This document shows, in pieces, positions 28,990 through 40,916 of a stretch of 64,000 nt of DNA. Where the stretch lies: assembly GCA_963978905.1 (NCBI GenBank), contig OZ022259.1:22294068-22358067 (forward strand), in the 5' to 3' direction. A program made the position numbers and the translations under genes. Position 1 is the first letter of the stretch. Every line of letters starts with the position of its first letter. Source of the stretch: Trichostrongylus colubriformis (lineage: Eukaryota; Nematoda; Chromadorea; Rhabditida; Trichostrongylidae). The notes beneath the pieces are model-generated. The model saw only the letters and a program-made list of their open reading frames with translations. It searched no databases and was not told the origin of the DNA.

Positions 28990-31900
28990 GAAGCACGTTA
29001 TCTCAGTTCAACCGTTTGCCCCCCCCTCTCACCACTTCCTCGCTGATACCTTGAATACCTTGAAGTCCGCTCTTCAAGAGTTGTCACGCCATCCTTGCAG
29101 GACACATCCATGCCGAGCGTCGCGATTCCTTTCCACTTGCCGCCATGTTTGTCCGAAGATCTTCTTTAGTGGGTCGCTCCATCTGGTTGGTAGTCTTCCT
29201 AGCGGTCTCTTCACTCCACGAGGATACCATTCGGTCACTCGGCACGTCCATCGGTTATCTCTGAGACGGGCAACATGGCCGGCCCATCACTTCTTCGAAT
29301 CGTAGATGGTTTCGATCACGTCTTTAACGCAGGTTCGCCTCCGAATCTCGCGACTGGGAATCTTTTCCATAGCCGACACACCACACATAGTTCGTTCCGT
29401 AGCCCTTTGCGTCACTGCCAGCCTGTCCTCCTCAGCCCGAGTTGTATTCCATGTCTCGCATCCGTAAACTAAAGCTGGGAGGACATGGGTATTGAACAAT
29501 TGACCTTGGATCTGAGCGTCGAGCCGCTTGTCGTTGAGAACATCGCGTTACTTATTGAACGCGGCCCGTGCTGCCTTACGGCACCGGCTGATCTCGGCTG
29601 TTAGGTAGGTATCCATGGTGATTGCCTGACCGAGATAGACGTACGAGGAGACTTCTTCGATCACAGAGCTCTCCAGATGTAACCTGTAATCCTCCACGTA
29701 ACTGTTCTTAATCCACTGAGTTTTGCCTGGATGGATTTGGAGCCCGGTCAGACGAACGGCTTCGCAAAGAGTTCTCAACGAGTCCTCGAGAGTACACGGC
29801 TTAGTACCGATAAGGATGTGTCGTCCGCAAAGAGCAGATACTGGAGCTTCTCACCATCTATATCAATGCCGCAAGGAAGCTCAACCTTTCGCATCACGAG
29901 CTCGAGAGCAGCGAAAAAGAGTTTCAAAGAGATAACCTCGCATTGCCGCATTCCGCGTTGGATTCCCACACGAACTGGACTATTTAGCAAGTTGATGTGA
30001 AGCAGCCCGTGTTGCACTGGCTTATTGCTTCGATGTATCGCCGAGGGACGCCGAACGTAATGAAATCATTGAGCACCGCCTGATGTTCGATCGGGTCAAA
30101 CGTTTTTTTGTAATCGATAAAGAGGAAGCATAACGAAAGCCGGTACTGTCTACAGCGTTCCGTGAGTTGTGAAACGACGTGGATATGGTCGATAGTCAAA
30201 ATCCTTCACGAAAACCGGCTTGCTCTCTGCGCCTGTTCATAGTGAGAGTGCGACACATGCGACTGAGAATGGGAGAAAAGCTTGAGCACCACGGATAGGA
30301 GAGCGATAGGACGATAATTGGCCAAAGCATCACGCGGTCCCTTTTAGTGCACTAAAATGGTCTTGATTCGAGCCAGTCATGCGAAAACCGACCTCGTCGC
30401 GAGGATTTCCGGTAATATATCGGCGAGCGGACGGGTGAGGAACTCCTCCATACATTTCAAGTGCTCTGCTCGCATGTGGTCTGGTCCAGGTGCTTTCCCT
30501 TTCTTTGTCTGACGAATAGCATGGGCTACTTCCGACTCCAAAACTCGCCACTCCTCCCTTTCAGCTGCGTCATCAAATGCAATAGTAAACGGCTGAACTT
30601 GCACTTTGGTGGAGAACAGATCCTGGAGGAAGCTTTGAATCTCCTCCTCCATGTCCTTGCGACTTCTGGCAACAGAGCCGCGTTCTTGTCAAATACTCAG
30701 GAGAAATAGTCTTGAGGCGAGTGCTAATGAAAGTTCTTTTGATGCTGAGCGATTTTTGTGCCGCCTCCCTTGCTCTCCGTACAGCGTATTTACGATAATC
30801 GTTCTTTACTCTAGAGCGAATGACCTTGTTCAGCACCGTGCGAGCCACCGGCTCCAGGGAATTTATCAGCTTCTTCCGAGTAGCCAGCATCTGTAGGGTC
30901 TCTCCATCCGTAGGGTCACTCAGCCGCTGGCGTGGTTTGCTAAGAACGCGTCAGAGCGCGTTCTGAGCAAACCACGCCAGCGGCTGAGTGACGCAGCCTC
31001 AACGACGGTTCGGATGGCAGAGATCATCCTCGCGTACCTATCGTGAATGTCACTATTTCCACCGGAAAAGTCTGTCTCAGAAGCAAGCGTCCTCAACGTA
31101 TCCTCACACAACGTGAATCGGGCTCTCCGTGAGTGACTTAGCTATCCGTCTCCTTTCCTTCTTGAGATTTATCGCAATGGTCGCTCGGACTAGACGATGA
31201 TCGGAACCGATGTTAAAATGTGATTCTCCGATGACTGTAAAGTTGTGGCACAGGCGCAGGCAGTTTGTCATGATAAAATCGATTTCATGGAACAACTCCG
31301 TCAGGAGTATGCCACGTCCATCGGCGTCCGTGTCGTTTCTCGTAAAATGAGTTTCCCACCCATAGTCGACATCGTTCGATGAATAAGGCCAGGGCTTCAC
31401 CCCGAGAATTCCGTCCAGGTCTTCCATAGGGTCCCACAAAACTCTCACGGGGCTCGCCGACGCCCGAGTGGGCGTTAAAATCGCCCGCGCAGACAACGTA
31501 GTTACCTTTTGGATAGGAGTTGATTGCTTGTTCAAGCGCGTCGTAGAACTCCTCGACATCGCCATCGCTATAGGCGCATGTGAGCGCATATTTAGACAGA
31601 ATCTTCATCGTAGCCGTTTTTCCGATTTCGAGCACGAGCATTGCGATCCTTTCCGAAAGGATTTCACAGTGAGCAACACGAGCCGCCAGTTGCGGCGAAA
31701 CTATGAAACCGACGCTGCTAACTCTGCCTCCTTTTGAAGCAGCTCCAAGCAAGACTTCGTGGCCTGTATGCCACCTCCATCTACCCGCTACTTGTCTCCG
31801 CGTCTGCTGGATGCATGCCACGTTAATCGCACATCTGTCCAATTTAGAAATAAGCTGATCAATTCTGGCATCGCTGCTGAGGCCTCAAGTGTTAACAGTG

Positions 31901-32130
31901 CCGATATTTGAAAAGAGTTTGGCAGATCGCTTGCCGTGAGATTTCTCCCCCTCTGCCGTTGCCCCCTCTGCCAGAATGGGCGGTCGCCACACGGGACTGA
32001 GGGTATTGTTTTGTGGACTCTATACATAGATGTTGATGGCCTAGACAGACCCCAACCGCCTAGCCTAATCTGGCGGTAGCACCACCGCCGGAAGTGGAGC
32101 TCGTCCAGGAGGGGGCCCGTTTTTAGCCTC
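28990..32130 (-). mobile_element. RTE-type retrotransposon, nearly full length, frameshifted
   Basis: Read on the minus strand, the order is endonuclease (about 31842-31104) with VVCAGDFNAHSG and, in another frame, GSDHRLVRATI; a basic connector (31111-30573); then reverse transcriptase (30652-29775) with KGKAPGPDHMRAEHLK, FLFIDYKKTFDPIEHQAV, GIQRGMRQCEVISLKLF and the catalytic YLLFADDTSL. A C-terminal tail follows (29778 to about 28990) with GLQIHPGKTQWIKN and LPALVYGCETW. At least five frames are used, so it is inactive. Reverse-transcriptase motifs deviate at several positions (for example DYKKTFDPIEH). An insertion-type palindrome lies at 30915-30992. Confidence 0.9.
30915..30992. repeat. 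Perfect-looking 36-bp snapback within the RTE copy
   Basis: The arms 30915-30950 and 30957-30992 are inverted copies with one mismatch and a 6-base loop (TCAGAG). The arm includes CAGCCGCTGGCGTGGTTTGC. In the retrotransposon the same coding piece is thus present twice in opposite orientation, at a frame break. Confidence 0.85.
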
Positions 32131-33100
32131 ACTCAACACGTCGTTGTTCCGGCAACAACGGGAAGCAGCTTTGAGTGAGTTTACACCACCCCACCGCTTT
32201 GAGGTAACGGGACTAGGGGCGGTCCCCTTTGATATGACACCCTAAGTCTGACATCAGGCTATGCGATTTTCTTGGCATTCCGTATGTGGCACGCGAATAC
32301 GCAGCGGTCTAGAATGCCCAACGCAGCAGAATCGCGTTCGACAGGATCGTAAAATCCCGAGACCTGACATTGGCCCAAAAACATGAACAGTCACAACTGA
32401 AAATCCTATCTCCATATTCTGGATGAAAATCGCAACAACAACATGTTTTTTATCGTCGCCCAGCATGGGCACACCACTAGCCATATGAATTTCCACTACT
32501 GAAGTTTGTCGTCGTTGTCAGTTTACATCTAATCACGATGATCATATGATAGAGCTGAGACAAACAGGATGGAAATGACGACGACTATGAGGTCAATACA
32601 AATTAAACTATAAATATCGCCTACAATATCCTATGTTGTGCACCGAATAATGGGAAAGAGAAACAGGTAAAGAGAACACATGTGATGTGACATGAAAATG
32701 CCGTATGCACAACATTTTAGAGCATTTGCGCGGTTCAGCTGTGATTTGCCCAGTTCATCTTAAACTCGCATTGACGCAGTATTCCGAATACCTTGTGCGA
32801 CACACAACACGCCGCCTCATCCATCAGTGAGAATACGATGAGCTTTGCGACCGAATCACCAAGCGTGGCGTCATCTTGGTCACAATGGACTGCGGCATTC
32901 TCTGACAAGTTGATAAGGAACTCTTTCCATGTAGCAACACATGAAAACGTTTTTGAGGGGGACATCTAGCATCTAGAGGATATACAATAGAACAATGGAA
33001 AATTTGTACTCTCAGAATGCATCTACATTAATCGCTGTCAAGCAGAGGAATATTACCGAAGCAAATACCTTACAATTCACATTCTTTCACACCGTTTTGC
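32131..33100. other. Intergenic; one unexplained minus-strand open frame
   Basis: The minus frame 32735-32965 encodes a 76-residue peptide with five cysteines (CVATWKEFLINLSENAAVHC and DEAACCVSHKVFGILRQCEF), which looks more protein-like than its surroundings. It could be an exon of a cysteine-rich secreted protein, but I find no matching splice partner. The rest is unannotated. Confidence 0.3.
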
Positions 33101-33144
33101 TAAACTTTCAGAAGCTATCTAGTGGTTATCGCTGACTTTGCAGA

Positions 33145-33490
33145 TGCGACCTTACCCTTTCCTGTCTGGTCATATACGACCTCCTTGTCATTCAAATCTT
33201 CAAATTGGAGTATCCTGTCTTTAAAAGTCAGCACACGAGCATGTTAGTGTGGTGCCGATCATGTCACGTCGGGGGAACTGTAGGTCATACTGAGCAGACA
33301 CCCATCAAGGATTCCATTATCGGACAGTGAGTGCAGTAGCGGCACCCTTTATCACTAAACCACTTCCACCCTTATCTTACGGTATTTCTCCAGTTGTCAT
33401 TCACACTTATTGTTAGAAAGGTGACGTCACCACTTAGTTTCGGTTGAGTCATATGTGGTTTCCGATTTTTCCACATTCACTACACTTCGG
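33145..33490. repeat. Diverged copy of the ShK-gene upstream flank
   Basis: Collinear with 49527-49830 and inverted relative to about 43330-43030: shared blocks include GCGACCTTACCC, TTCCATTATCGGAC, GCGGCACCCTTTATCA and GAGTCATATGTG. It marks the left end of amplified unit A; the ShK exon itself is missing here. Confidence 0.65.
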
Positions 33491-33690
33491 AGCACATTTT
33501 CACCTTTCCCGCCAAAACGGGTATGAAGAAGGGGGACGCATGGCTCGAGAAATCCCCGGGAAGTGCGATGTTTTTTGAATTGGAAAAAAGAGACGTCGTG
33601 TTTTCGGGAATTGCTCTAGAAGTCCTCGATGGCCACCACATTTGTAAACAAAAGGTGTGCCCTTCGAGACTCCTAGAGGATTCCCGAGAA
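33480..33690. repeat. Dispersed repeat (shared with 53690-53900)
   Basis: Shares TTTTTTGAATTGGAAAAA-type sequence, GGGGGACGCATGGCTCGAGA against GGGGAGCACGCATGGATCGA, and GAGACGTCGT with 53690-53850. A weaker relative is at 9950-10350. No coding function was seen; family unknown. Confidence 0.6.
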
Positions 33691-34129
33691 TACGCGTCCT
33701 GTAAACGAAGTAGTGGTGGAATTGATCGGTATAATGGTTACGATCATTTAGTCAGGAGCCAATAGCATTTTTCACTGCCTGTAGCCTATTAGTATATAGT
33801 ACCTCTATAGAAACGTAAAAGCACTTAGCAGTAGTTCGGAAGGTGCTTTAAGAAAAAGCGAAATGAGCGCATGCATCAATAAATCTGACCTTTGTCGTGG
33901 GACTCCAAGCCCAACCCACTAACTTAACCTATTGGACTCGTACGGAGCTGTTGTGCAACTTCAACAGGACCTGAAATGCAGCTTGCGCCCTCTGTAACTT
34001 CGCTTCCGAAATTGTTTAGCAGATTTGAAAGGCATATTTGAGATAACCGTTCCAAATCACATTGGACCATGGATATCTCATTCCGAATGGCCACGGTGAC
34101 CTGGAAACCTTTCCTTGTAAGCAGCCTGC

Positions 34130-34839
34130 AGAAATGGACACACTTCTCCTATGACGGCTGTAATGCCTTCAAGCGACGATAAAAGAGGCCATTGGCATCT
34201 TTTCTCAAAATCAAACCGCTACCTTGCCAACGCTCCCAATATTTCGTCCGAAGTGGTGCAGTTTTTTGAGCGTATCGGCAGCGATTTCTATGGCTAGAGT
34301 GGTGAGAGCGAGGGCGACTGCGATGTAGACGATTGTCAGATATGTCTCACTAACACGGTAGAGATAACGACCTCACAGGAGAACTCAGAGATGCTATTCC
34401 TCATTGGTAGAAAAGGAAGAGTGTGCCACCAGGACAGAAAATCAGCATGGCAGCGTGTAGCGCGCGACATGATGCGTGCGAGCTCGGAATGCCGCATGTG
34501 GATGAGCCCTAGGGAGAGTTGCTTGTCCTGCGCCCAAATTAAAAGGCGATGGGTGCGTCGCATGCCGCGACATAAACTTTCTGTTCTAATAACACACACG
34601 CAAGACAAGATGAATGAGCTATAGCCCACCTTCGTGGTGCAAGATCGCCTAATCCAACTGAGGTTGACGTCGAAGTTGAAATTAGACTGCTTTGAAAAAG
34701 TCCAAAAACCTTGAAAACAACATTAAGCAAGCTACCCACTCAATCATAGATAGCTTAAACAAGCGAAAATTCGTGGAAAAGCATGGCAACAGTGATTTCC
34801 TCACCTAGTGCAAAACACAAAGAGCACTAGTATGAACAT
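34130..34839 (-). pseudogene. K2P (TWK-type) potassium-channel fragment, copy A
   Basis: Minus strand, starting at an ATG at 34839 and paralogous to copies B and C. After a short first exon (donor at 34804) a second exon reads LISTSTSTSVGLGDLAPRRW, a degraded second pore loop in which GLGD stands at the selectivity-filter position. Further on (about 34230-34340) is the last transmembrane/post-membrane segment seen better in copy B. First-exon length differs from B and C by five bases and the frames do not join. A fragment, very probably non-functional. Confidence 0.5.
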
Positions 34840-35250
34840 AATTCACAATGGTATGCATACCTGTGAATGTCTAAAAAAGCTTCTATAGGCCCAATATTAT
34901 TCAGTTAACCTAGATGAAGTTTAGGACAAAGGTGGCTGCTTCATCAGTCTTCGAGGACTGTTTTTCAGATTCGAAAATATAGCAATAAAATTAAAATTCG
35001 TAGATTCTGCCTTGAGCACTACACCTGCTGTTGATCGCAGGTACACTGCACATCGGTCACGTCATTCAGTCATTCAAAACCGCTGAAATAGTGATATCAC
35101 TCAAAGCAGACAGTTCTCAAATATTGATACAGCCGTCATCCTTTCTCCTGAAGTTCATCCAGTGTCCTATAGTTAACTGAATCGCTGCTGGGCCTATAAA
35201 ATGAGACATTCGCAGGTATGCATAACCATTGTGAAGTATGTTCATACTTG
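34836..35250. promoter_or_regulatory. Divergent start region between K2P-A and ASP-A
   Basis: Both genes begin in an inverted repeat of about 60 bp that runs from a TATA-like CTATAAAA (35195-35202 for ASP; CTATAGAA on the other strand near 34876-34883) through AGACATTC to ATGTTCATACT. The core between the repeats is about 290 bp. See the identical arrangement at 39909-40977 and 45477-46588. Confidence 0.6.
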
Positions 35251-36464
35251 CTCCAATCGATGCCTACTTGGTGAGTATTAATTGTTAATTACTGCTTGGA
35301 AGAATAATCGAAGAACGCTTTTGGACGCTCCTCTACACCCCTGTATGGACAGGTAAGTGAAGAGTTGCATCACGCCACATCCACATTGACACATAAGCAA
35401 TGAAAAATTAGGAATGTGTTCGGATGAGGACGGAATGCCGGATGAAGTCAGGCGGGCGTATGTTAACAAACACAATTAGTATCGGATTGTTGCTGTTATA
35501 TCAGCTAGATCAGTAATGTGTTACCTAGTCCAGTGACCCGAGCAGCACAGGGATTAATTGTTTCAGATCGCTGGTTGCAAAAGGAAAAGCTCGCAATTTA
35601 AAAATCGGCGGATTCGCTTGGTATGACAATGTATTTTGCTTTCTCACCGTGAACAGTAAGCAAAATCGAAATTTATGTGGTGTAAAGCGTGTATTTCGAT
35701 GTGCTATAACTCTAGCTAAAAAGCATAGGGTACTGGATCCGTCAAAGATTTCTTTATTCAGAAGTACGACTGCAACATTGAAAAAAGTATGATGGCTTGG
35801 GCCAAAAAGTGCAAAAGGGGGCATTCGCCATGGGAAGACAGAACGGAACTGGGAGAGAATATATGGATGATATAATACTTCAGCCCAACTACAACAAAAC
35901 GGCGGCTGCAATCAAAGTGAGCTATCAAGATTGAGTAGATGTCTCTCTAGGATGACAATATTCCTTTTCAGGCTACCACTAACTGGTTCAAGCAGTTGGA
36001 GCGTATTGGGGTGCCTATGGATAACGTGTTCACCTATAATGTTTTCAACAGTGGTGTTACTCGTTACAGTCAGGTGACGCGGAAACCTCGCAGTAAGTAA
36101 ATCGACACTGGAAATGGTTATGGGTCATTCCAGGTAGTCTGGCAAAGAAGTGACAGAATTGGATGTGCAGTGAAGTCGTGTTCCAACTCCTCTGTCATGA
36201 TGACATTCATTGGATGCCAGTACAAAGAATCGTGAATATCCTCTAGCTTCTACTTTCTTCCAAAGAGTTCCGACTTCGAGAATGACATTTAGAGGAAATT
36301 GGACTAATGAAAAGATCTACGAGACAGGAAGTAGTCCGTGCACAAAAGACACCGATTGTCAATGTGAAAACTGCAAATGTAATGCGACAGAGGCTCTTTG
36401 CATCACCGGATTCAACACCAATGCCCGGTCACTGGAATTGGCCATATCATGGTTGAGCAGCTGA
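35238..36464 (+). pseudogene. ASP (SCP/TAPS family) gene, copy A, inactivated
   Basis: Exon-for-exon match to the intact ASP at 46576-47832. Lesions: TAG replaces GAG in the HNEYR motif (exon near 35412-35484); the following donor reads GA instead of GT; about 27 bp are lost from the end of the next exon; TAA interrupts the reading after GENIWMI near 35870; and the last exon shifts frame after the ALC cysteine. Conserved stretches remain, such as VVWQRSDRIGCAV and TNEKIYETGSSPCTKD. Polyadenylation signal AATAAA near 36539. Confidence 0.85.
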
Positions 36465-37186
36465 AGTGACATGATTACTTTCGTGCGTGGAATTCCACCA
36501 AAATTGTTCGCTTTGGCTAGCACCTAATCCATGGCACAATAAAGCATGTATTCTCAATGATGTTTTCTGCGGAGACTTTCAGGAGAATGCTAATGAGTTG
36601 TTCAATAATACTAGATTTCCTTTACACATATGCATGAGTGTTTAGAAACTTTGAGAAAACTTCGGGAAAAATGTAGCAAAAATTGCTTTGGGTCTCGGGC
36701 GAGAATGGTAAACGGAACAAACTCACAATTAAGAAAGGCGTGTCTGGTGTAACCACCCAGAAAACTAAGGGATCTTCTCTTTGCTCTTCGTCGCTCCCGC
36801 AACTTTTCTACTTTTTATAAAACGCCTGCTCTGTCTGTCAGTCCGTCCATTCCTCCGTCTTTCCGTTCATCTGTCACAAGGTGACGAAATTAGGCATAAC
36901 GAAAAATAACCTGTGGAGATGGGGACAAGAGGAATGGAAGAAGACGTAAAGACCACACATGGATCATTAAGCTCAGTGGGGGAGGGGGGAGGGGAGCGTG
37001 CGCTGGAATGTTCGGTTTTCGGACTTGTTTTCGGATTGTTAATTATATTCCAAAATGGTCTAAAAGTGAGGAAAAGGTGGGGTAAGATCGGCCACGAGAA
37101 TTCATGAGAGGCCACTGCATAGTGGGCGGAGCGCACCCTGAGAGGGGTCTGTACAACGAAAATTTGTTACTCGGTTCTAATGCAGT

Positions 37187-37388
37187 CTTGAGATCAGGAA
37201 TCAGTGACCAATATAAAAGTTGTCTTGAACAAACTTGGAATGATCGAAAACCAGCTCAGCAAACAATGGGCGAACGCGATGTGATAATGGGTACTGAGTA
37301 AATTCATAGAAAATACTATTCCGATCAACCAACTGACGCCCATGACACTACGCGCACTACTGTGCGCCAGCCCTACTGGTCTAATATC
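37187..37388. repeat. Single copy of the 193-bp repeat (unit A)
   Basis: One diverged unit, in the same orientation as the array at 48442-49521. It contains GAACGCGATGTGATAATGGG and TGACGCCCATGACACTACGC and ends TACTGGTCTAATATC. It lies downstream of ASP-A, as the array does downstream of ASP-C. Confidence 0.8.
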
Positions 37389-38690
37389 AGAGATTCATTT
37401 CGAATTATTTTTCGCAAGTTTTATCATGAACAAACCCTTTTGAGTCGCAGGATTTGGGCATGTAAGGCGGAAAAATCGAAACGATTGAGTGTTAACATAG
37501 GAATGATCAAAGAAGCCTTGTTACATCAGTCTGGACATTCGCAATCATCAGAAGTTGAATGTTGGCGGGTGGGCAGTTCAGAGAGCAATACGTACGGGCT
37601 GTTGGTAGTGGTGATGACTATGGCAGCGGCCAATAGAAAACCATTACTCAAGAGGTGACATTGGAATGAGTCCAAGTAGGCATAGACAAACGGAGGAAAC
37701 CAGCTACGTGAGCAGGCCATAAACACACTTTGTGAAGGATTCTGACTGGTTTCGGTAGAGTCGTTTTCTATCTTAACTCACCACGAATCCCTTTCGAATT
37801 AGTGGGTGACCCGCACCTACTCTGCAGAGGCTGCCTTATAGTTCTTCGCATTTTTCAATGAAGAGAAAACTGAATTAATTTGAAATATTTTGAAAATGGT
37901 CGAATTATCAAACCAAGTCTTATATTGTTGTGGTCCAAAAATCGTCGGATTCTAGAATTTCTTTTTTCTTTTTTTCTTTCTCTCTTTCTCTTTTTCTTTT
38001 TCTTTTCTTTTTCTTTTTTCTTTTCTTACTCTTATCTAACTTACTTTCGTAGCAGTCATCGACTGACTTTTTGAGAGAACCTTTCTTGGTTGTCGCTCGT
38101 ATCTATCCCCACTTTGAGGTGGGCCGGGAGAAGAGAAGCGTGCTTCCTTCATGCACTTGCATTTGTTTTTTCATCAGAAAAAAGAATCTTTCTCAGTTAG
38201 ATTATGATGGTTCATCGCAAATTTGGGTCTAAATATCCAGCAAGTATTTAGGGTTTACGGTTATACGTGGAAGATTATATAATAGTTATTTGCTGTCTGT
38301 ATGCTTCTATTCGCACTTCGTTTTTGTGATTTGGCAGTTTCTCAAGAGCAATGCCTGGTTTCCTCCGTTTGTCCTACTTCGCCTCATTCCAATGTCACCT
38401 TTTGAGTAATGGTTTCCTATTAGCCGCAGCCATTGTCATCACTTCTGCCAACAACCCGTACGTGCTGCTCTCTGAACTCCCTACCCGACAACATTCAACT
38501 TCTGATGTTGCGGAGTTCATTCTGATGACCAGAGCCTCTCTGTCCATCCCTATGCTAATACTCTATCGTTTCGATCTTTGGCCTTACATGCACAAATCCT
38601 ATGATTCAGAAGGTTCAATTCATGGAAGAACCTGCGAGCAACAATTAGTAATGGATGTGTGATATTAGACTAGTTGGGCTAGTACTGCGC
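37360..38690. repeat. Inverted repeat flanking a polypyrimidine tract
   Basis: 37360-37740 is mirrored by about 38345-38690, for example GTGACATTGGAATGAGTCCA against CTCATTCCAATGTCACC, and TGACGCCCATGACACTACGC against its complement. The roughly 600-bp spacer contains a C/T tract (37955-38035). Open frames in the arms (for example 38351-38662) look mildly protein-like, but I cannot assign them. Confidence 0.7.
37955..38035. repeat. Polypyrimidine microsatellite
   Basis: About 80 bp of almost pure C/T with a CTTTTT rhythm. Confidence 0.85.
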
Positions 38691-39432
38691 GTAGTGTCAT
38701 GGGCGTCAGTGAGCTGATCAGAATTGTATTTTCTATAAATTTATTCAGTACCCATTATCACATCTCGTTCGCCCATTGTGAGCTGAGCTGGTTTTCGATC
38801 ATTTCAAGTGTGTTTAAAGTAACTTTCACATTGGTCACTTCTACCGATTTCTTGATATTAGACTAGTTGGGCTAGTACTGCGCGTAGTGTCATGGGCGTC
38901 AGTGAGCTGATCAGAATTGTATTTTCTATAAATTTATTCAGTACCCATTATCACATCTCGTTCGCCCATTGTGAGCTGAGCTGGTTATCGATCATTTCAA
39001 GTGTGTTTAAAGTAACTTTCACATTGGTCACTTCTACCGATTTCTTGATATTAGACTAGTAGGGCTAGTACTGCGCGTAGTGTCATGGGCGTCAGTGGGC
39101 TGATCAGAATTGTATTTTCTATAAATTTACTCAGTACCCATTATCACATCTCGTTCGCCCATTGTGAGCTGAGCTGGTTATCGATCATTTCAAGTGTGTT
39201 TAAAGTAACTTTCACATTGGTCACTTCTACCGATTTCTTGATATTAGACTAGTAGGGCTAGTACTGCGCGTAGTGTCATGGGCGTCAGTGGGCTGATCAG
39301 AATTGTATTTTCTATAAATTTACTCAGTACCCATTATCACATCTCGTTCGCCCATTGTGAGCTGAGCTGGTTTTCGATCATTTCAAGTGTGTTTAAAGTA
39401 ACTTTCACATTGGTCACTTCTACGGATTTCTT
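38661..39432. repeat. 193-bp tandem repeat, four copies (unit B)
   Basis: GATATTAGACTAG starts recur at 38661, 38854, 39047 and 39240, and GATATTAGAC again at 39433: an exact 193-bp period, four units with only a few substitutions. Orientation is opposite to the array at 48442-49521. The array abuts, and truncates, ASP copy B at 39433-39442. Confidence 0.97.
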
Positions 39433-39441
39433 GATATTAGA

Positions 39442-39924
39442 CCCACTTTACACCACATAAATTTTAATCTTGTCCCTTGTTCACGGTGAGAAAGCGAAAA
39501 AACATTCTCATACCACTTTGAACACTCTAGCAGCCTTTGGAGCGAATCCGCCAATTTTTCCATTGCGAACTTCACCTTTTACAACCAGCGATCTGAAACA
39601 ATTAACTGTCTCTGTTCTGCTCAGGTCCCTGAACTAGCTGATACATTACTGATCTAGTTGATGTAACAGCAACAAACCGATACTCATTGTGTTTGTTAAC
39701 AAACGCCCGCCTGACTTCATCTGACATTCCGTCCTCATCCGAACACATTCCTAATTTTTCATTGCTTATGTGTCAGTATGGATGTGATGAAATGCCACTC
39801 ATCACTTACCCGCCCATCCAGGAGTGTAGAGGATCATCTAAAGGCTTTCTTTGATTATTCTTCCATGTATTAATTAATAATTAATACTCACCAAGTAGGC
39901 AAGGATTGGAGCAAGTATGAACAT
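39442..39924 (-). pseudogene. ASP gene, copy B, 5' stump (exons 1-3)
   Basis: Minus strand. First exon 39892-39924 (ATG at 39924), second exon about 39690-39765 with the HNEYR region intact, third exon 39514-39592 with a good TTTCAG acceptor. The homologue's remaining exons are absent: sequence similarity to ASP-C ends at about 39442, where the 193-bp array begins. It is the mirror image of the 5' part of ASP-C. A product would lack the core of the CAP domain. Confidence 0.82.
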
Positions 39925-39977
39925 ACTTCACAGTGGTTTTGCGTATCTGTGAATGTCTAACATAGCTTTTATAGGCC

Positions 39978-40486
39978 AATACAGAATATACGGAGTTTTA
40001 TATAGAATTTATTGCCACGCGGTTAAGAGGTTTTGATGAGGCAAAGAAAGAACACAAATGAGGAAAATCCATCTCGACGGTACAGTGAGGCTCTTTTATA
40101 CGCTACAAAAGGGTTAAAGCTTACTGTAGGAATGTGGAAACAAAGTACAAGATCGGTCTCAAGATAGTGTTAAAGCCAGGTTTAAGGTGAGTCATCATAT
40201 ATAATTATTATATTGATACAATGCAAAACATATAAATGGCAAAACATATTATGGAGCAATAAGCGGTAGATGGCGACTTAATATAAGGCATATATAATAA
40301 GTGGTAAACGGCGATGCGATACAAGATATATAAGAGATGAATGGCGATACAATGTAGAGCGCATAAGTAAAGGGTACATGCAACTGTAACGGTGAGTAGT
40401 AGAAAAAGGCTCTTGCTAGATAGATAGAAAATATGAGGCATAATAGATGACATAGAGGAAGGAAAACAGTCTCTATAAAGCCCAGT
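39978..40486. mobile_element. Solo-LTR-like insertion, copy B
   Basis: Inverted counterpart of 45977-46523. It sits between the divergent ASP-B and K2P-B starts and is absent from the equivalent 390-bp interval of unit A. See copy C for the signals. Confidence 0.45.
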
Positions 40487-40916
40487 AGTTATACTCTTAA
40501 CTATAGGACAATGGAGGAACTTCGGGAGAAAGAATGACCGGTGTATCGAAGACTGTTCATTTCAAGGGATGTCACTATTTCAGGATTTGGCACCAGAATT
40601 CATATTTTACAGCTGATTTTCGTGCAGCAGAATCCCGCTATGAAGACCCATCTGCGTCATTCTAGAGGAGCCGTAAGGCTTACACTGCTTTATCGAACAA
40701 GGCTCGTGAATGGTGTGGCTAATGTGCACCGTACTTGCAACCAACAACAGGTGTTAGTTCTTAAAGCCGAAATCTAAAATTTCTATTCTATTTTTATCTT
40801 GTTTGATATTCATATTCTTCAAATTCGAAAAAACGGTCCTCGAAGATTGATACAGCAGTCATCCTTTGTCTTGAAGCTCGTCCATTGTCCTAAAGCTAAC
40901 TGAATAACATTGGACC

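Noticed and set aside
38661..39432. CRISPR-like array
   Set aside because: The 193-bp units are contiguous without spacers and the context is eukaryotic; it is a tandem satellite.
40208..40453. Hydrophobic minus-strand frame also seen at 46001-46246
   Set aside because: It lies within the LTR-like insertion; the leucine/isoleucine/tyrosine-rich reading reflects TAT/TAC-rich DNA.
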